A stretch of DNA of 64,000 nt from Lucinisca nassula (GCA_963580285.1 OY757023.1:91537108-91601107); one strand, 5' to 3'; positions 1 through 9,460 are shown, numbered from the stretch's first letter. The notes: generated from the letters alone by a model not told the origin. Translations and numbers: made by a program.

Positions 1-420
1 AAACCGCGACAGAAGAACTGCCTTGGAACGGTCAGCGGAAACGCATTCCACTGGGGGGGGGGGGGGGGGAGGGTCTTAAATCGATTTTACGTGGCCACAA
101 TCCTCGCCCTTACGAATAAGCCTCAAAAACTAGAAAACGATAAAATAGAAGTGAGGTTAATGATCAGGAATCGATGCAGTTACCTCACACCTCCCATCCA
201 AGACACTAAAGCGAACGAAATACAAACATAAACGGCTCCACCAGAATGAAAACCTCACACGCGGAGATAAGACAAGTATCTACTTCCCGACAAAATGGCG
301 AAACGGCTATCCAAAATAAAAAGATATTTGTATCGTCTAAAGTAATATAAGCATAGATATCAAGTCCGTTACGAAATGTCTTTGTTTGGTTTAGGGTTGA
401 TTTGAAATGCACCGAACCTC
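1..420. repeat. Left copy of a permuted flanking repeat
   Basis: Two blocks recur at 4311-4660 in the same orientation but opposite order. Here the block starting ACCGCGACAGAAGAA, with a poly-G run and TCGATTTTACGTGGCCACAA, comes first (1-115), then the block with AATGATCAGGAATCGAT (about 140-330). On the right side the GATCAGG block comes first. The pair brackets the decayed Penelope-like element. No coding capacity is recognised. Confidence 0.7.
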
Positions 421-429
421 ATATAATTC

Positions 430-1100
430 ACCCTATCTAAATTAAACATGCCAGAATCTGTGTTTTGATGACGAAGCACCCATAATTTATGTTTGACGCC
501 AAAATAAAGAATACACTCAAAAAATTTTTACAAAGAAAACAAAACATTAAAAAAACCCGCACAAAATAACATTAATTGTATAGACTAATGCATAGTTTTT
601 GATACTCCAAATGAAAATAAAAAGTGGGGATGAAGTGACTGTGGGACCGAGGTGTCTAGGGGCCGAAGTAACCGTGGGACCGATGTTATGGGGCCCACGT
701 GGAATATGGCCGAGGTGGCATGGTGACGAAGTGTCTGTAATTCGAAAAGTAGCCAGTTTTATAAGAGAATAAATCGTTGACGGTCTAATATCAATCATAA
801 AGGGCAAGAAAGAAGAAAACAATATAAATATGAAAAGGAAAATAAGAAATGGCACTAAAAATAGGTCCGATCTGGTGATTACGACCAATCCGGTCCGATC
901 CGGCGAGTAAACGGACCGAGAAGAGACGCCTAAAATACCAGCTAAATGGCCTTTACCCCACAAAAATAGCATGTTTTTCCTAGATCCCCACCGCCCCAAC
1001 TCACACACATAAATAGTAAAGTTTAAAATTCTAGACCACAAAAAAGTACCAGCCAATGTAATAGGCAAATGTCTGAGAATCCCCACTCCCCATCCTCAAT
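430..1100. other. No gene seen; short imperfect GACCG repeats
   Basis: No recognisable gene. At 628-735 a 20-30 bp word of the form GGGACCGAGGTGTC or GGCCGAAGTAACC recurs imperfectly, and 867-920 repeats CGGTCCGATC-type words. A 179-codon open frame on the minus strand has no recognisable domain and is read through this repeat. Confidence 0.4.
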
Positions 1101-1201
1101 GTGTAATCTACTCCAAATGGCGTTCTAAATATTTCGCTGAAACATTAAATCTGGTTAATAACTTGTCTTAGCAAAAGCAGAATAATGAGCTGATAGATCT
1201 A

Positions 1202-2085
1202 GTGGAAGTAATGTCAGCATTTGATCAGAATGGGTTATCGCCATCTAATATTTCTCTCAGCCAGACACCGGATGCTGTTCGATATAGGTCTGCACTTGAT
1301 GATTCAGCTACATATTTGAAACAAATAGACTTTGACGGAGACTATGCTGCTGAAACCCACAAATCCCTATATGAAAATATGACAGAGTGAGAAGCAGAGG
1401 AGGAAAAATAAAACTGTTGTAAGTGACAAACCTTAAATTCAGCGAAGCGCTGAGTCGTCAACTATAAAAAGAAGTGGGCTTGTGGTATAAGAGTCGAAAT
1501 CAAACATGGCTGACTCAGAAATCTCAACGCTTAAAACACAAATAGATTAGCTTCACTCAAGATTTTCAGTTTTTGAAACAAGTATGGTCAATATCTTAAA
1601 AAAGATGTGCTGAAAGTGGACATAAGTGTTGCTTCATTCAAAGCTGACATATTCAATTCATTGAAACTTTAATTTCAGAGTCAATTTCAGCTGCAGTGTC
1701 CAAACAAACTTTGGGGTGTGATGAAAGAAATGAAACAGTGAGACTGCAGAAAAATATTTCTAAGAAAAAAAGTTATAAAAACACAACAAGAAACTATTAA
1801 AGGTCTGATGGAAAGGCTACAAGATACACAAACAATGTCTGAGACAGAAATAGAAAACATTAATTGTCGTCATGATAAAAAAGTCTCTTCTATGAGTTAA
1901 AGAATTGACAGTCTAGTTAAAGAAAATATATCAACACAAGAACGGCTATCAACAAGTATCTCTGAAAAAGAAACACTGCAAAGTGAAATCGCAGATCTAA
2001 AAACCAAGTTAGCCAGTAAAGACAAAAGCATTTCGAATCTGAATGATCGGCTTCAACCTATGAGACTTGCTACGAGGTGCAGGTG
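1202..2085 (+). pseudogene. Coiled-coil N-terminal part of the Penelope-like ORF, broken
   Basis: The first open stretch (1202-1390, 62 codons) starts MEVMSAFDQNG and ends in a stop. From 1506 a second reading starts MADSEISTLKTQ and is broken repeatedly. From about 1915 a clean heptad-like stretch (SEKETLQSEIADLKTKLASK) suggests a coiled coil leading into the GIY-YIG segment. No enzymatic motif is visible. The role is probably oligomerisation or nucleic-acid binding in the retroelement protein, but that is inference. Stops, at least one frameshift and the missing clean start make it a pseudogene. It could belong to a different, older ORF next to the element. Confidence 0.5.
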
Positions 2086-2475
2086 CTGTTCGCATTTATG
2101 CACTGCGTCTACCGTTTCTTCATCTGTAAACGGTAGACGCTTTTCTGTAGTTAAAATGTCAGATCTGACATGTAAAATAGAAGTGAATCAAGTCGTCGGA
2201 CTTGATATATGTGATAACCTGACAGACTGCAAATTGTAAACTGCAGTACGTCGGACAAACTAATCGCATGTAAAAAACAAGATTTAACTAACAATTTCGT
2301 AGAATGAGTAACCTTAAAAACTGACAGATTCTTGTACCGTCATTTTAAACGGACAGGTCATTCTGTAAATGGCATATCTATATAGCCAGTGGAAAAAATA
2401 CTGTGGTTTAAATTCTACAGCTAGGTTTAAAATTGTTAAGCGACATGAAACTGAATTAAAATGGATTAAATAAGT
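2085..2475 (+). pseudogene. GIY-YIG endonuclease domain of Penelope-like element, broken
   Basis: The segment shows a cysteine pair region (CRCC near 2078-2090), NGRRFSVVKMSDLTC around 2128-2172, then after a frameshift LQYVGQTNR near 2242-2268, the GIY-YIG core with the YVGQT form usual for these elements. FLYRHFKRTGHS near 2330-2365 and IVKRHETELKWIK near 2430-2470 follow. At least three in-frame stops interrupt it. In intact elements this domain nicks target DNA for target-primed reverse transcription. It lies upstream of the RT reading, so it is N-terminal in this copy unless it belongs to a tandem neighbour. Confidence 0.7.
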
Positions 2476-3904
2476 TTCCATTCTTTGAGTGCTTTCTGCT
2501 CAACCTACTCTCGTTTACACCATCGTTTACCAAATTCATTCAACCCAGAAGCGATTTCATCTCTACACGTTATTACATCAAAATACCATTCATTAATAAG
2601 GACTTTGATTTTAAAGATTTACCTAGTATCTTCCGCGACATTTCGGTGATTTCGTCTATTTCTGCTTATTTTCAAAATACTGTAATAACGTTATTACATC
2701 AAAATACCCTTCATTTATATGGATTTGGATTTTATAGATTTACCTAGTATCTTTCGGGACAGTTTGGTGATTTCATCTATTCCTGCTTATTTTCAATGCT
2801 ATCCTGCCGCTAGTCATATTATTACTAGCAATTTAAAAATTATTCTTATTTCTACGATACGAAATATAATCTCAAAAGGACCGAAATCTCGATTTCCTTC
2901 TAAAATTGATTTCAATAAGTGTAGTGTAGAGATGAAATCGCTGCTGGATTGAATGAATTTTGTAATCGATGTTGTAAACGAGAGTATGTTGAGCAGAAAG
3001 CTCTCAAAGAATGGAAACATAGAATTCTGAAACTAGTGAACAAACGCATTTCTTTCTGCTCTCGAAATACGGATTTATTATATCCTAAACCTAAGACGCC
3101 TTTACGTCACCTTAAACTAGAGACTCAAGAATTTCTATATAGCCAGTGGAAAAAAATACTATGGTTTAAATTCTACAGCTAGGTTTAAAATTGTTAAGCG
3201 ACATGAAACTGAATTAAAATGGATAAAATAAGTTTCCATTCTTTGAGTGCTTTCTGCTCAACATACTCTCGTTTACACCATCGTTTACCAAATTCATTCA
3301 ACCCAGCAGCGATTTCATCTCTACACGTTATTACATCAAAATACCATTCATTAATAAGGACTTTGATTTTAAAGATTTACCTAGTATCTTCCGCGACATT
3401 TCGGTGATTTCGTCTATTCCTGCTTATTTTCAAAATACTGTAATAACGTTATTACATCAAAATACCCTTCATTTATATGGATTTGGATTTTATAGATTTA
3501 CCTAGTATCTTTCGGGACAGTTTGGTGATTTCATCTATTCCTGCTTATTTTCAAAATACTGTAACACCCATGCTATCCTGCCGCTGGTCATATTATTTCT
3601 AGCAATTTAAAAATTATTCTTTTTTCTACGATACGAAATATAATCTCAAAAGGACCGAAATCTCGATTTCCTTCTAAAATTGATTTCAATAAGTGTAGTG
3701 TAGAGATGAAATCGCTGCTGGATTGAATGAATTTGGTAATCGATGATGTGAACGAGAGTATGTTGAGCAGAAAGCTCTCAAAGAATGGAAACATAGAATG
3801 CTGAAACTAGTGAACAAACGCATTTCTTTTTGCTCTCGAAATACGAATTTATTATATCCTAAACCTAAGACGCCTTTACGTCACCTTTAACTAGAGACTC
3901 AAGA
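2381..3904 (+). repeat. Tandem duplication of ~757-767 bp inside the Penelope-like element
   Basis: The sequence from TATAGCCAGTGG at 2381 restarts at 3138, an offset of 757. Copy 1 runs to about 3134 and copy 2 to about 3901; both end in ACTCAAGAATTTC. Copy 2 carries 15 extra bases (AAATACTGTAACACC, about 3555). Each copy also holds an imperfect inverted repeat: 2487-2575 is complementary to about 2920-3010, and 3240-3325 to about 3700-3785. The duplicated part spans the GIY-YIG end and the RT start. Confidence 0.85.
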
Positions 3905-4310
3905 ATTTCATAAGAAGTTTGTTTTGGGTCCATCAGATAAGGCTGATAACAATGTAGTCGTTGTTTGACGGCTCCACTATGTTAACACTCTTCAGCAAGA
4001 GCTTGGTGGTACTAAGGCCTATGAACTGCAGCCTTTGGCTGTGGAGAGGGCGTTAGTTGATGATCACATTTGTCGTTCAGCCACCAAGTTTGCTTTGTGT
4101 GTTACAGAATGCCAAGACAAGCTTCCTACGTTATGTTGGTTGCCTAAACTTAATAAAAGATCATTCAAAGCACGGTTTATTGCAAATTCAAGCTCATGTA
4201 CAATCACTGAACTCTACAAATTATTAACTTCATGTTTTAATGCCACCAAATACATGTGATTAAATATTGCGACAAAGTCTCTGAAAGGTCAGGGAGAAAT
4301 TTCGTGCTTC
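2710..4310 (+). pseudogene. Reverse transcriptase N-terminal half of Penelope-like element, broken
   Basis: The reading has DFIDLPSIFRD (2725-2760 and again at about 3483), then IISKGPKSRFPSKIDFNKC near 2865-2920, a stop, KREYVEQKALKEWKH near 2976-3020 and LYPKPKTPLRHLK near 3078-3115. After the second duplicate copy it continues with KFVLGPSDKADNNVVVV (3910-3965, RT1-like), a stop, and LPTLCWLPKLNKRSFKARFI (near 4110-4175, RT2-like). A one-base shift at about 4250 then joins HVIKYCDKVSE. In these elements the RT copies RNA at a chromosomal nick. Stops and shifts show it is dead, and the catalytic aspartates lie beyond the truncation. Confidence 0.75.
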
Positions 4311-4660
4311 AAAATAGAAGTAGAGGCAATGATCAGGAATCGATACGATCAACCCACAGCTCCCATCAGAGACAATAAAGGGAAAGAAATGCAAACATGA
4401 AACAACATACCCCAATGGAAACATCAATAAAGGAAAGCCAAAAGAACAGTTACTTTTCCACACAATGGCCAATATGCTATCCAAAATAAAATAATATAAG
4501 CGACAGTAACACACAAAAACAAACCATAACAAAAATAAACCGCGACAGAAGAACCGCCTTAGAACGGTCAGCAGAAAAGAATTCCACTGGGGGGGGGGGT
4601 GGGGGGGGCTTAAATCGATTTTACGTGGCCACAATCCTCGCCCTTACTTCCGTCGCGATT
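4311..4660. repeat. Right copy of the permuted flanking repeat
   Basis: Matches 1-420 in block content with swapped order: AAAATAGAAGT and AATGATCAGGAATCGAT at 4311-4350, then ACCGCGACAGAAGAACC at 4538, a poly-G run at 4590-4608, and CGATTTTACGTGGCCACAATC ending near 4645. It cuts off the RT reading frame, so it is either an insertion into the retroelement or the element's own terminal repeat. Confidence 0.7.
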
Positions 4661-4826
4661 TAGACAAATAATTTTTGCAGTCCGCACGAAGGCTTCCTAA
4701 CTCGTCAGTGCAACATATCCGTGAACACAAATAATCAAACAACCACAGAGATAAAACAACGGTGAGGACTCGACAGCAAGAAACCACTGAAAGCTGGAGC
4801 AAAAGAAAACCAACAGTTAGACTCTG

Positions 4827-5024
4827 ATGGGTCCGACCAGAGATAGAGCATCAGGCACCAACCAATATTACCTTGAATTAGATCTCTCTAACTATGCCTA
4901 TAAAAAGCCCATATATATCAAGCAAGCAATTGAGATACAACGAGATACAAACATCGGTCCAATCAAGACCTTCAACAGGTATCAAATGGATGTCAAATTA
5001 AGGAACGATGAAAAGCAATTGTAA
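4827..5024 (+). CDS. Hypothetical 65-residue ORF, possibly a fragment of a mobile-element ORF
   Basis: ATG at 4827 opens MGPTRDRASGTNQYYLELDL and the frame stops at 5024. The residues are polar with no cysteine motif and no membrane segment, and I recognise no family with certainty. The start looks like the N-terminus of a retroelement gag-like or ORF1-like protein, but that is only an impression. It lies between the right flanking repeat and the broken end of the Polinton, and may mark a third inserted element. The reading continues into stops, so any larger gene would be truncated or spliced. Confidence 0.25.
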   Translation: MGPTRDRASGTNQYYLELDLSNYAYKKPIYIKQAIEIQRDTNIGPIKTFNRYQMDVKLRNDEKQL

Positions 5025-5119
5025 AAGCAATCCCTGAAGAGCATTAAATGCATGAACGGGGAGACCTTTTACAGCCGCCACACGGCACAAAAAACAGCTC
5101 TGTAATCCATTGAGTTGCT

Positions 5120-5284
5120 AGAATTAATTCGAAATTCAATAGGACTACCATCACTCACTTGCGACGTTGGTCGAATTTCTTGATAGATGACATCAGAAAT
5201 GGCCACTTGAGTTTTTGGAAGGTCGAATAAGTGTAATGATTCTGGAATTCCCCCATGAAAAGCGTCGCTGTTCAACACAGACAT
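5120..5284 (-). pseudogene. N-terminal stump of an F54H12.2-like Polinton structural protein
   Basis: ATG at 5284 reads MSVLNSDAFHGGIPESLHLF, then LPKTQVAISD, a tyrosine-containing stretch and DGSPIEFRI. This resembles the conserved N-terminus of the F54H12.2-like family found in Polintons and adintoviruses, a probable virion component. Homology seems to stop after the SMDY residues (about 5120); the frame then runs through unrelated residues to a stop at 5069. The family is several hundred residues long, so about 90 percent is missing. The break marks the left edge of the surviving Polinton. Family identity is from motif memory. Confidence 0.6.
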
Positions 5285-5696
5285 TGTTAACTAAAATGTC
5301 TTTGTGGTTGCTGTTTGATGGCTGTTTGCCTGATTTTTTATTTCGTTTCTTGCTTGTTAATTTCTTCCTTGAATATGCATGTTTCATTTTTGTGCGTTTA
5401 TTTTTGTTTGTTTATTTTCCTCTATTTTTCTGATCGAACCAACTTTTCTATTGCGTTATTGTTTCAACGAGTTTGTCGGTTTACTTCTGCTCTTCTTAAC
5501 AGTTCGTGTCTTAATGATAGGTTTTGCATCTGTGTCTATGTTTATCCGTTCCAACTCAGTCTTAGCTCTCTGCACAACACTTTCCACCGGTGATGTCAAT
5601 TTTATCGTAGAATTATCTACAATTAAATTTTCTGCTGGTTTCTTTTGAAAATATGTAACCCACTGTTGGGTCTGGTACATACATCTTGGAATTCAT
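5285..5696 (-). pseudogene. Basic small Polinton protein, broken
   Basis: A start at 5696 overlaps the preceding gene's stop as TAATG and opens MNSKMYVPDP. After an early frame change the longer reading (5680 down to 5456) has WVTYFQKKPAENLIVDN, then a Lys/Arg-rich stretch with KTRTVKKSRSK. It is followed by a stop and further basic residues in broken frames up to the next start at 5284. Small very basic proteins at this position in Polinton-like elements are thought to be virion core or minor structural proteins; that role is inferred from position and composition only. At least two stops and one shift show it is not functional. Confidence 0.5.
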
Positions 5697-6117
5697 TATG
5701 GAGGCTTAAAGTGTAATGTAATCAATAAAGGGTCTTGTAAGAATGAAGAACTAGGACATTGCACGTCTTTTATATAAATTTCAAACTCATAAATTTCTTT
5801 ACCACTCATCGGCAAATAAATGGGTGCATCATAAATTACATCCCTTTTTCTGTTTTTGGTTGGTTTGCACAGCTCTTCTTAAAAGTCTTTTTCTCACCGT
5901 TCACTATACTTTCACCACAAATATTAGAATAAATAAATAAAGTTTGATTTTGACTATACATGGTTCTCTACTTGTTAGCGCTAGTCTGAAATTCTAGCAG
6001 CGAAACTGTCCATTTTCCATGGACAATCAATGGTGTTTTTAAATGAATTTTGAAGTGCCAAGGTTTATTTACTGGAAACAGTAAATTGCTTTCATCACTC
6101 TTGATATACACAATCAT
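5696..6117 (-). pseudogene. Small conserved Polinton protein, broken
   Basis: ATG at 6117 overlaps the integrase stop as ATGA. The reading contains KSDESNLLFPVNKPWHFKI and then WTVSLLEFQT within the first 45 residues, a stop near 5975, and after a frameshift DAPIYLPMSGKEIYEFEIYI ending at the TAA at 5696-5698. Beta-rich short proteins of about 140 residues with a WxVxLxE block sit next to F54H12.2-like genes in Polinton-like elements; their exact role is not established to my knowledge. One in-frame stop and one frame change are visible. Confidence 0.55.
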
Positions 6118-7253
6118 ACTTTCTTCACTTCTTCGCTTGGAATCCAAGAATTAAATGATTTAGAAAAACCTTCCCAAGCAACGAAATACTGAAGTTTTCC
6201 GTTTCTTCTCCTTTTTATCTTCAAAATTTTGTCAATAAACCATAAACGGTTTTCGTCTTTCTAAACTTTTTGTAATTCTGAACTGTAAAATAAAGCTGAA
6301 GAAATGTTCTGATTATTTAAAACTTTCAGAGAATACATAGGAATTCCATTCTTGTTCTGTCTGTTTGAAATCTTAACAACCTCACTTGTATATTGTTGTT
6401 GATATGATGTCCGAAATGGATGTTTCATATGTGTTATGCGCACAAGATCTCCCCTTTTAAGATTATATTTTTTTCTTGTGAAATCTGGTGGGTTTTCTAA
6501 GATATATGTAGCCTCATTTTGTTTAGTTACTTCATTTGGTGCTAAATATCCCAAACTACGATGTGGTGATGCGTTATAACTGCTAACAATATTTTGTAAT
6601 ATATTTATGTAGCGATAAGATCTATTTTTTCGCATCATTCTGTACATCATTACTTTGATTATTTTCTGAACACGTTCAACATAATTTGCTTTAGGTCTAT
6701 TTTGAGTGGTAAAATAGTACACATCGATATCGTTCATATATTTTCTAAGATATTTATTGTTAAATTCAGATCCTGCATCTGTTCTAAATTTAAGGCTTTT
6801 TCGTTGTGAAGATATGAGGTTAATTGCATTGAGAACTGACTTAGCCGTTTTGTCATAAAGAGGTTTAACCCAAAGCTAGCGACTGAAAATATCAATTACA
6901 AATAATAGAAACCGAACCCCGTCATTGAACTTTTTCAGATTTTCCACTGAGGTTAAATCTGCATCGAACTGTTCGTCAATTGATGTCACCAGCACCCTAG
7001 AGGTTTGAAACCGAATTCGAGGTTCTTTTAATAAAGAATAACTATCCTGATTATTCAACCACTTTTTGATAAAGTATAATGACAAGTCTCCAGGATATTT
7101 CTTCTGTAAAACACGATATAGTTTCTGAGGTCCACCAAACGCACTTGGAGTTTTGTCGTTGTAATGATAATCTCTTAAGATAGCTTCTTTCTGGTCAATA
7201 TCCATAGTGTGTTGTAAAGATGATAATGAAGCAATGCATAAATATTGCAGCAT
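6114..7253 (-). pseudogene. Polinton retroviral-type integrase (rve) with C-terminal chromodomain
   Basis: One frame runs from an ATG at 7253 (or the better-placed ATG at 7205, MDIDQKEAIL) to TGA at 6114-6116, broken only by TAG codons near 6880 and 6262. The N-terminal third has the helical zinc-binding-like region with FGGPQKLYRVL. The catalytic core has FDADLT (first Asp) and FRTDAGSEF (second Asp). The third catalytic residue is likely the Glu of NYVERVQK, near 6675-6695. After the rve core come an SH3-like stretch (KRGDLVRITH) and a chromodomain (YFVAWEGFSKSFNSWI, about 6150-6200). Two stops in an otherwise full-length reading suggest fairly recent decay. Confidence 0.88.
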
Positions 7254-7284
7254 ATAAATTTCACAGCAAGATTTTTGCCTTTAA

Positions 7285-7770
7285 GGGAATGTGATGACCG
7301 AAATAGTGTTGAGTGGGTCGTAATTTTGTCTTCATTGGAATGTCATAACTTAAATAGTGTTGACTGGGCCGTTAATGACCAAAATAGCGTTGTCTAGGAT
7401 GCTGATGACCGATGACCAATATAGTATTGACTGGGCCATTAAACATTAAATAGCGTTGTCTGGGACGGTGATGACTGAAATAGTGTTGACTGGGTGGTAA
7501 TTTTGTCTTAATTGGAATGTCATAAGTTAAATATTGTTGACTGGGCCGTTAAACGTAAAGTAGCGTTGTCTGGGACAGTGATGAGCGAAATAATGTTATT
7601 TGGGTCGCAATTTTATCTTTAATGGAATATGGTGACCGAAATGGTGTTGACTGGACCGTTAAACGTAAAATAGCGTTATCTGAGACTGTAATGACCGAAA
7701 TATTGTTGTTTGGTCATTAATAACCGAAATAGTGTTGTCTGGGTTGATAAAACATTGATGACTGCAGTGT
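7285..7770. repeat. Imperfect tandem repeat between Polinton genes
   Basis: The word GACCGAAATAGTGTTGACTGGG and variants (AAATAGCGTTGTCTGGGAC, AAATAGTGTTGAGTGGGTCG) recur about ten times at irregular 40-70 bp spacing, with TTTTGTCTTNATTGGAATGTCATAA between some units. There is no coding signature. It lies just upstream of the integrase start on the minus strand. Confidence 0.75.
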
Positions 7771-8147
7771 TGACTGAATCGATAAACCTCAATACAAATA
7801 AACAAATATACCTTTGGCGAAAAACGTAGACGCAAACATAAAATAAAAAATTTAATAGCAGGATAAGATATCAAAACAAACATATTTTTCCACACATTTT
7901 TATTTCCCTATAACTAAATACTAAACAGAAGCCTAAACATGATATTGCGAAATAATGAATAAACTAAAACAATATATGACATCCTATCATTATGTTACAT
8001 ACTATGTCTATGTATTAAAAAAGCAAAACATTTTATATCATAAATATCACTGTCTCCACTTCTATTTGACAATATTCTAGTTAAACATGTGTGCTCAGTT
8101 TACAGTCAAAATAATAGAACCGTTATGAGTTTGTATTGTATTATATT

Positions 8148-8549
8148 TCATTGAAACAGTCTGTTTTCGATATGAGAAATAGATAACAATATTTTCCCGA
8201 TGTTAGCTTTCCACTGATCACTGTTCATAGTTGCTAACCAGTCTTTGTCGTATATTTTCAGTTTATGTAGAGCCATTAGTTCCGGAGATATTTCCAGCGC
8301 ATCCACAATCACACTCCAGGAAAGAAGTATGCTATCCTCATTGACAGCAGATAGAAGCTCGTCGAAGTACATGTAGATAGATTCTGCACGATCATACATG
8401 AGACAAGCGTGTTGAAGTTGTGAGGGATGATCGACTTCACATCCATAACAGTTTTGTTTGACAATAGTTGGAAGACATTCGTACACAGCTTTAGCATACA
8501 TAAAGTCAAAATAAGAGTCAATAAGTATGACTTTAGCAGAATCATTCAT
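8148..8549 (-). CDS. Small Cys/His-containing Polinton-associated protein
   Basis: The frame is intact, 133 residues from ATG at 8549 to the stop at 8148, and overlaps the BIR gene's stop by four bases (ATGA). A compact motif CYGCEVDHPSQLQHACL at residues 34-50 has Cys and His residues placed as in a small metal-binding knuckle. The rest is helical and acidic with several tryptophans near the C-terminus and no signal peptide or membrane segment. I recall similar short proteins beside adintovirus or Polinton genes in marine invertebrates, with no established function. It is the only unbroken gene of this element. A DNA-binding or host-interaction role is possible but unsupported. Confidence 0.6.
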   Translation of the reverse strand: MNDSAKVILIDSYFDFMYAKAVYECLPTIVKQNCYGCEVDHPSQLQHACLMYDRAESIYMYFDELLSAVNEDSILLSWSVIVDALEISPELMALHKLKIYDKDWLATMNSDQWKANIGKILLSISHIENRLFQ

Positions 8550-9232
8550 TTTGGGTCAGAACCAAGTATGCGAAATAATGGGTTCCTTTCTTCAAGTGTC
8601 GTTTTGGGTGGAGAAACGAATTGAGTGATTGAAGAACCAAATGTAAAAGTAGGAATAATGTCCATAGGCGTGTTGTTGATTGTTTTGTATCCAACTGTGT
8701 CTAGAAACACACAGTCTGGTGAATGTTTGTAATGTTCAAACCAAGGTTCATCAGTTTTCTCCCAGTTATACCATTTCAAATCACAGGAGAAACAAACAAC
8801 TTTGTCTCCAAAACCAGAATAAAAAAATCCTGCTCTGGCTAACTGATACTTGTCTGGTATAATATGTAATGACCAAGAATCGAATGATGCGAGCCTGTTG
8901 TCGTAATAGAAATACAACTTGGAACTGCTTATATCTGCTATGTCCAGGAGTCTAGCATCACTGTCATTCTAAAAATGACTGGAGCAGAATCACACTTGCT
9001 TTTAAATCACACAACGATTTAAACAGTTCAACAGATAATTTCAGTTGTGATTTTCCCTTGTTCAATAAAACAGAACATTTTTCTCTGTTTTCTTCAAAAT
9101 ATGTGTATGTTTTTTTATCTATTTTACACTCAATATGATTAAGCACAGGTGACCAATGAACTGAACTAAATTCTACGTGTCTCAAGTATTTTGTTTAGTT
9201 TTTTCAGAGGATTCAAGTTGTTCCTGTGCCAT
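8546..9232 (-). pseudogene. BIR-domain (IAP-like) gene of the Polinton, frameshifted
   Basis: A BIR zinc-binding domain reads from about 8890 to 8700: RLASFDSWS, a central ARAGFFYSGFGDKVVCFSC block, then WEKTDEPWFEHYKHSPDCVF. The Cys, Cys, His, Cys ligands are all present in BIR spacing. The open frame continues upstream without a Met (codon TTG at 8917 is not a likely start) to a stop at about 8957. Two other open pieces (9185-8964, and 9232-9184 starting MAQEQLESSE) line up by frame changes, so the gene probably began at the ATG at 9232 and has two shifts. BIR proteins of the IAP family bind caspases or ubiquitin-pathway partners; viral homologues can block cell death. Here the gene is broken, so no activity is claimed. 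Confidence 0.78.
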
Positions 9233-9285
9233 AATGTGACGGTTTTTAAACACAAGTCTTTTTATAAGAACAACAACCAAAATGT

Positions 9286-9460
9286 AAAAAAAGCGCCAAG
9301 ACAAACTTCGCGCTTGATTAGCACCCTTTAACGCTCATGCGAAGAGGCGTTTTTTTATTCTTTTGCGCCATTTTTTCTGACAACTATAATATAAAGGCGC
9401 TCAGAATAGATGGAACCATTTTAGCGCTAACCCACACAAAATGCGCCAAAATCACCAATG
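9286..9460. other. Cluster of GCGCC/GGCGC words upstream of the BIR gene
   Basis: Within 175 bp of AT-rich DNA the words AGCGCCAAG, TTCGCGCTT, TTGCGCCA, AAGGCGCTCA, TTAGCGCTAA and ATGCGCCAAAA appear. The density is far above the surroundings. It could be the element's promoter or terminal region; no protein is coded. Confidence 0.45.

Larger units (their letters stand above)
1105..4310 (+). mobile_element. Decayed Penelope-like element with N-terminal GIY-YIG and RT (Naiad-like order)
   Basis: Plus-strand frames, broken by stops and frameshifts, read in order: an N-terminal coiled-coil region, a GIY-YIG endonuclease-like segment, a linker with DFIDLPSIFRD, and the first part of an RT ending in RFIANSSSCT and a short continuation. 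GIY-YIG before RT is the permuted order described for the Naiad clade; classical Penelope elements carry it at the C-terminus. The RT palm (YLDD-type motif) is absent because the reading ends where the flanking repeat starts near 4310. The order is seen directly; clade assignment is from motif memory and unverified. Confidence 0.72.
5066..9300 (-). mobile_element. Truncated, decayed Polinton/Maverick-type element
   Basis: Six or seven minus-strand readings sit head to tail with viral-style spacing: a BIR-domain gene, a small Cys/His gene, a non-coding tandem zone, an rve integrase with chromodomain, a short structural-type gene, a basic protein and the start of an F54H12.2-like gene. Junctions overlap as ATGA (8546-8549, 6114-6117) and TAATG (5694-5698). 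The set matches Polintons and adintoviruses, virus-like elements integrated by a retroviral-type integrase. No DNA polymerase B, protease or packaging ATPase is present. The left side is lost near 5110 inside the F54H12.2-like gene. No terminal inverted repeat could be paired. Every larger gene has stops or frameshifts, so the element is dead. Confidence 0.82.

Noticed and set aside
547..1086. 179-codon minus-strand open frame
   Set aside because: No domain, odd composition, lies on short repeats.
5215..5648. Plus-strand open frames of 70-90 codons with Phe-rich sequence
   Set aside because: Shadows of the minus-strand basic Polinton gene.
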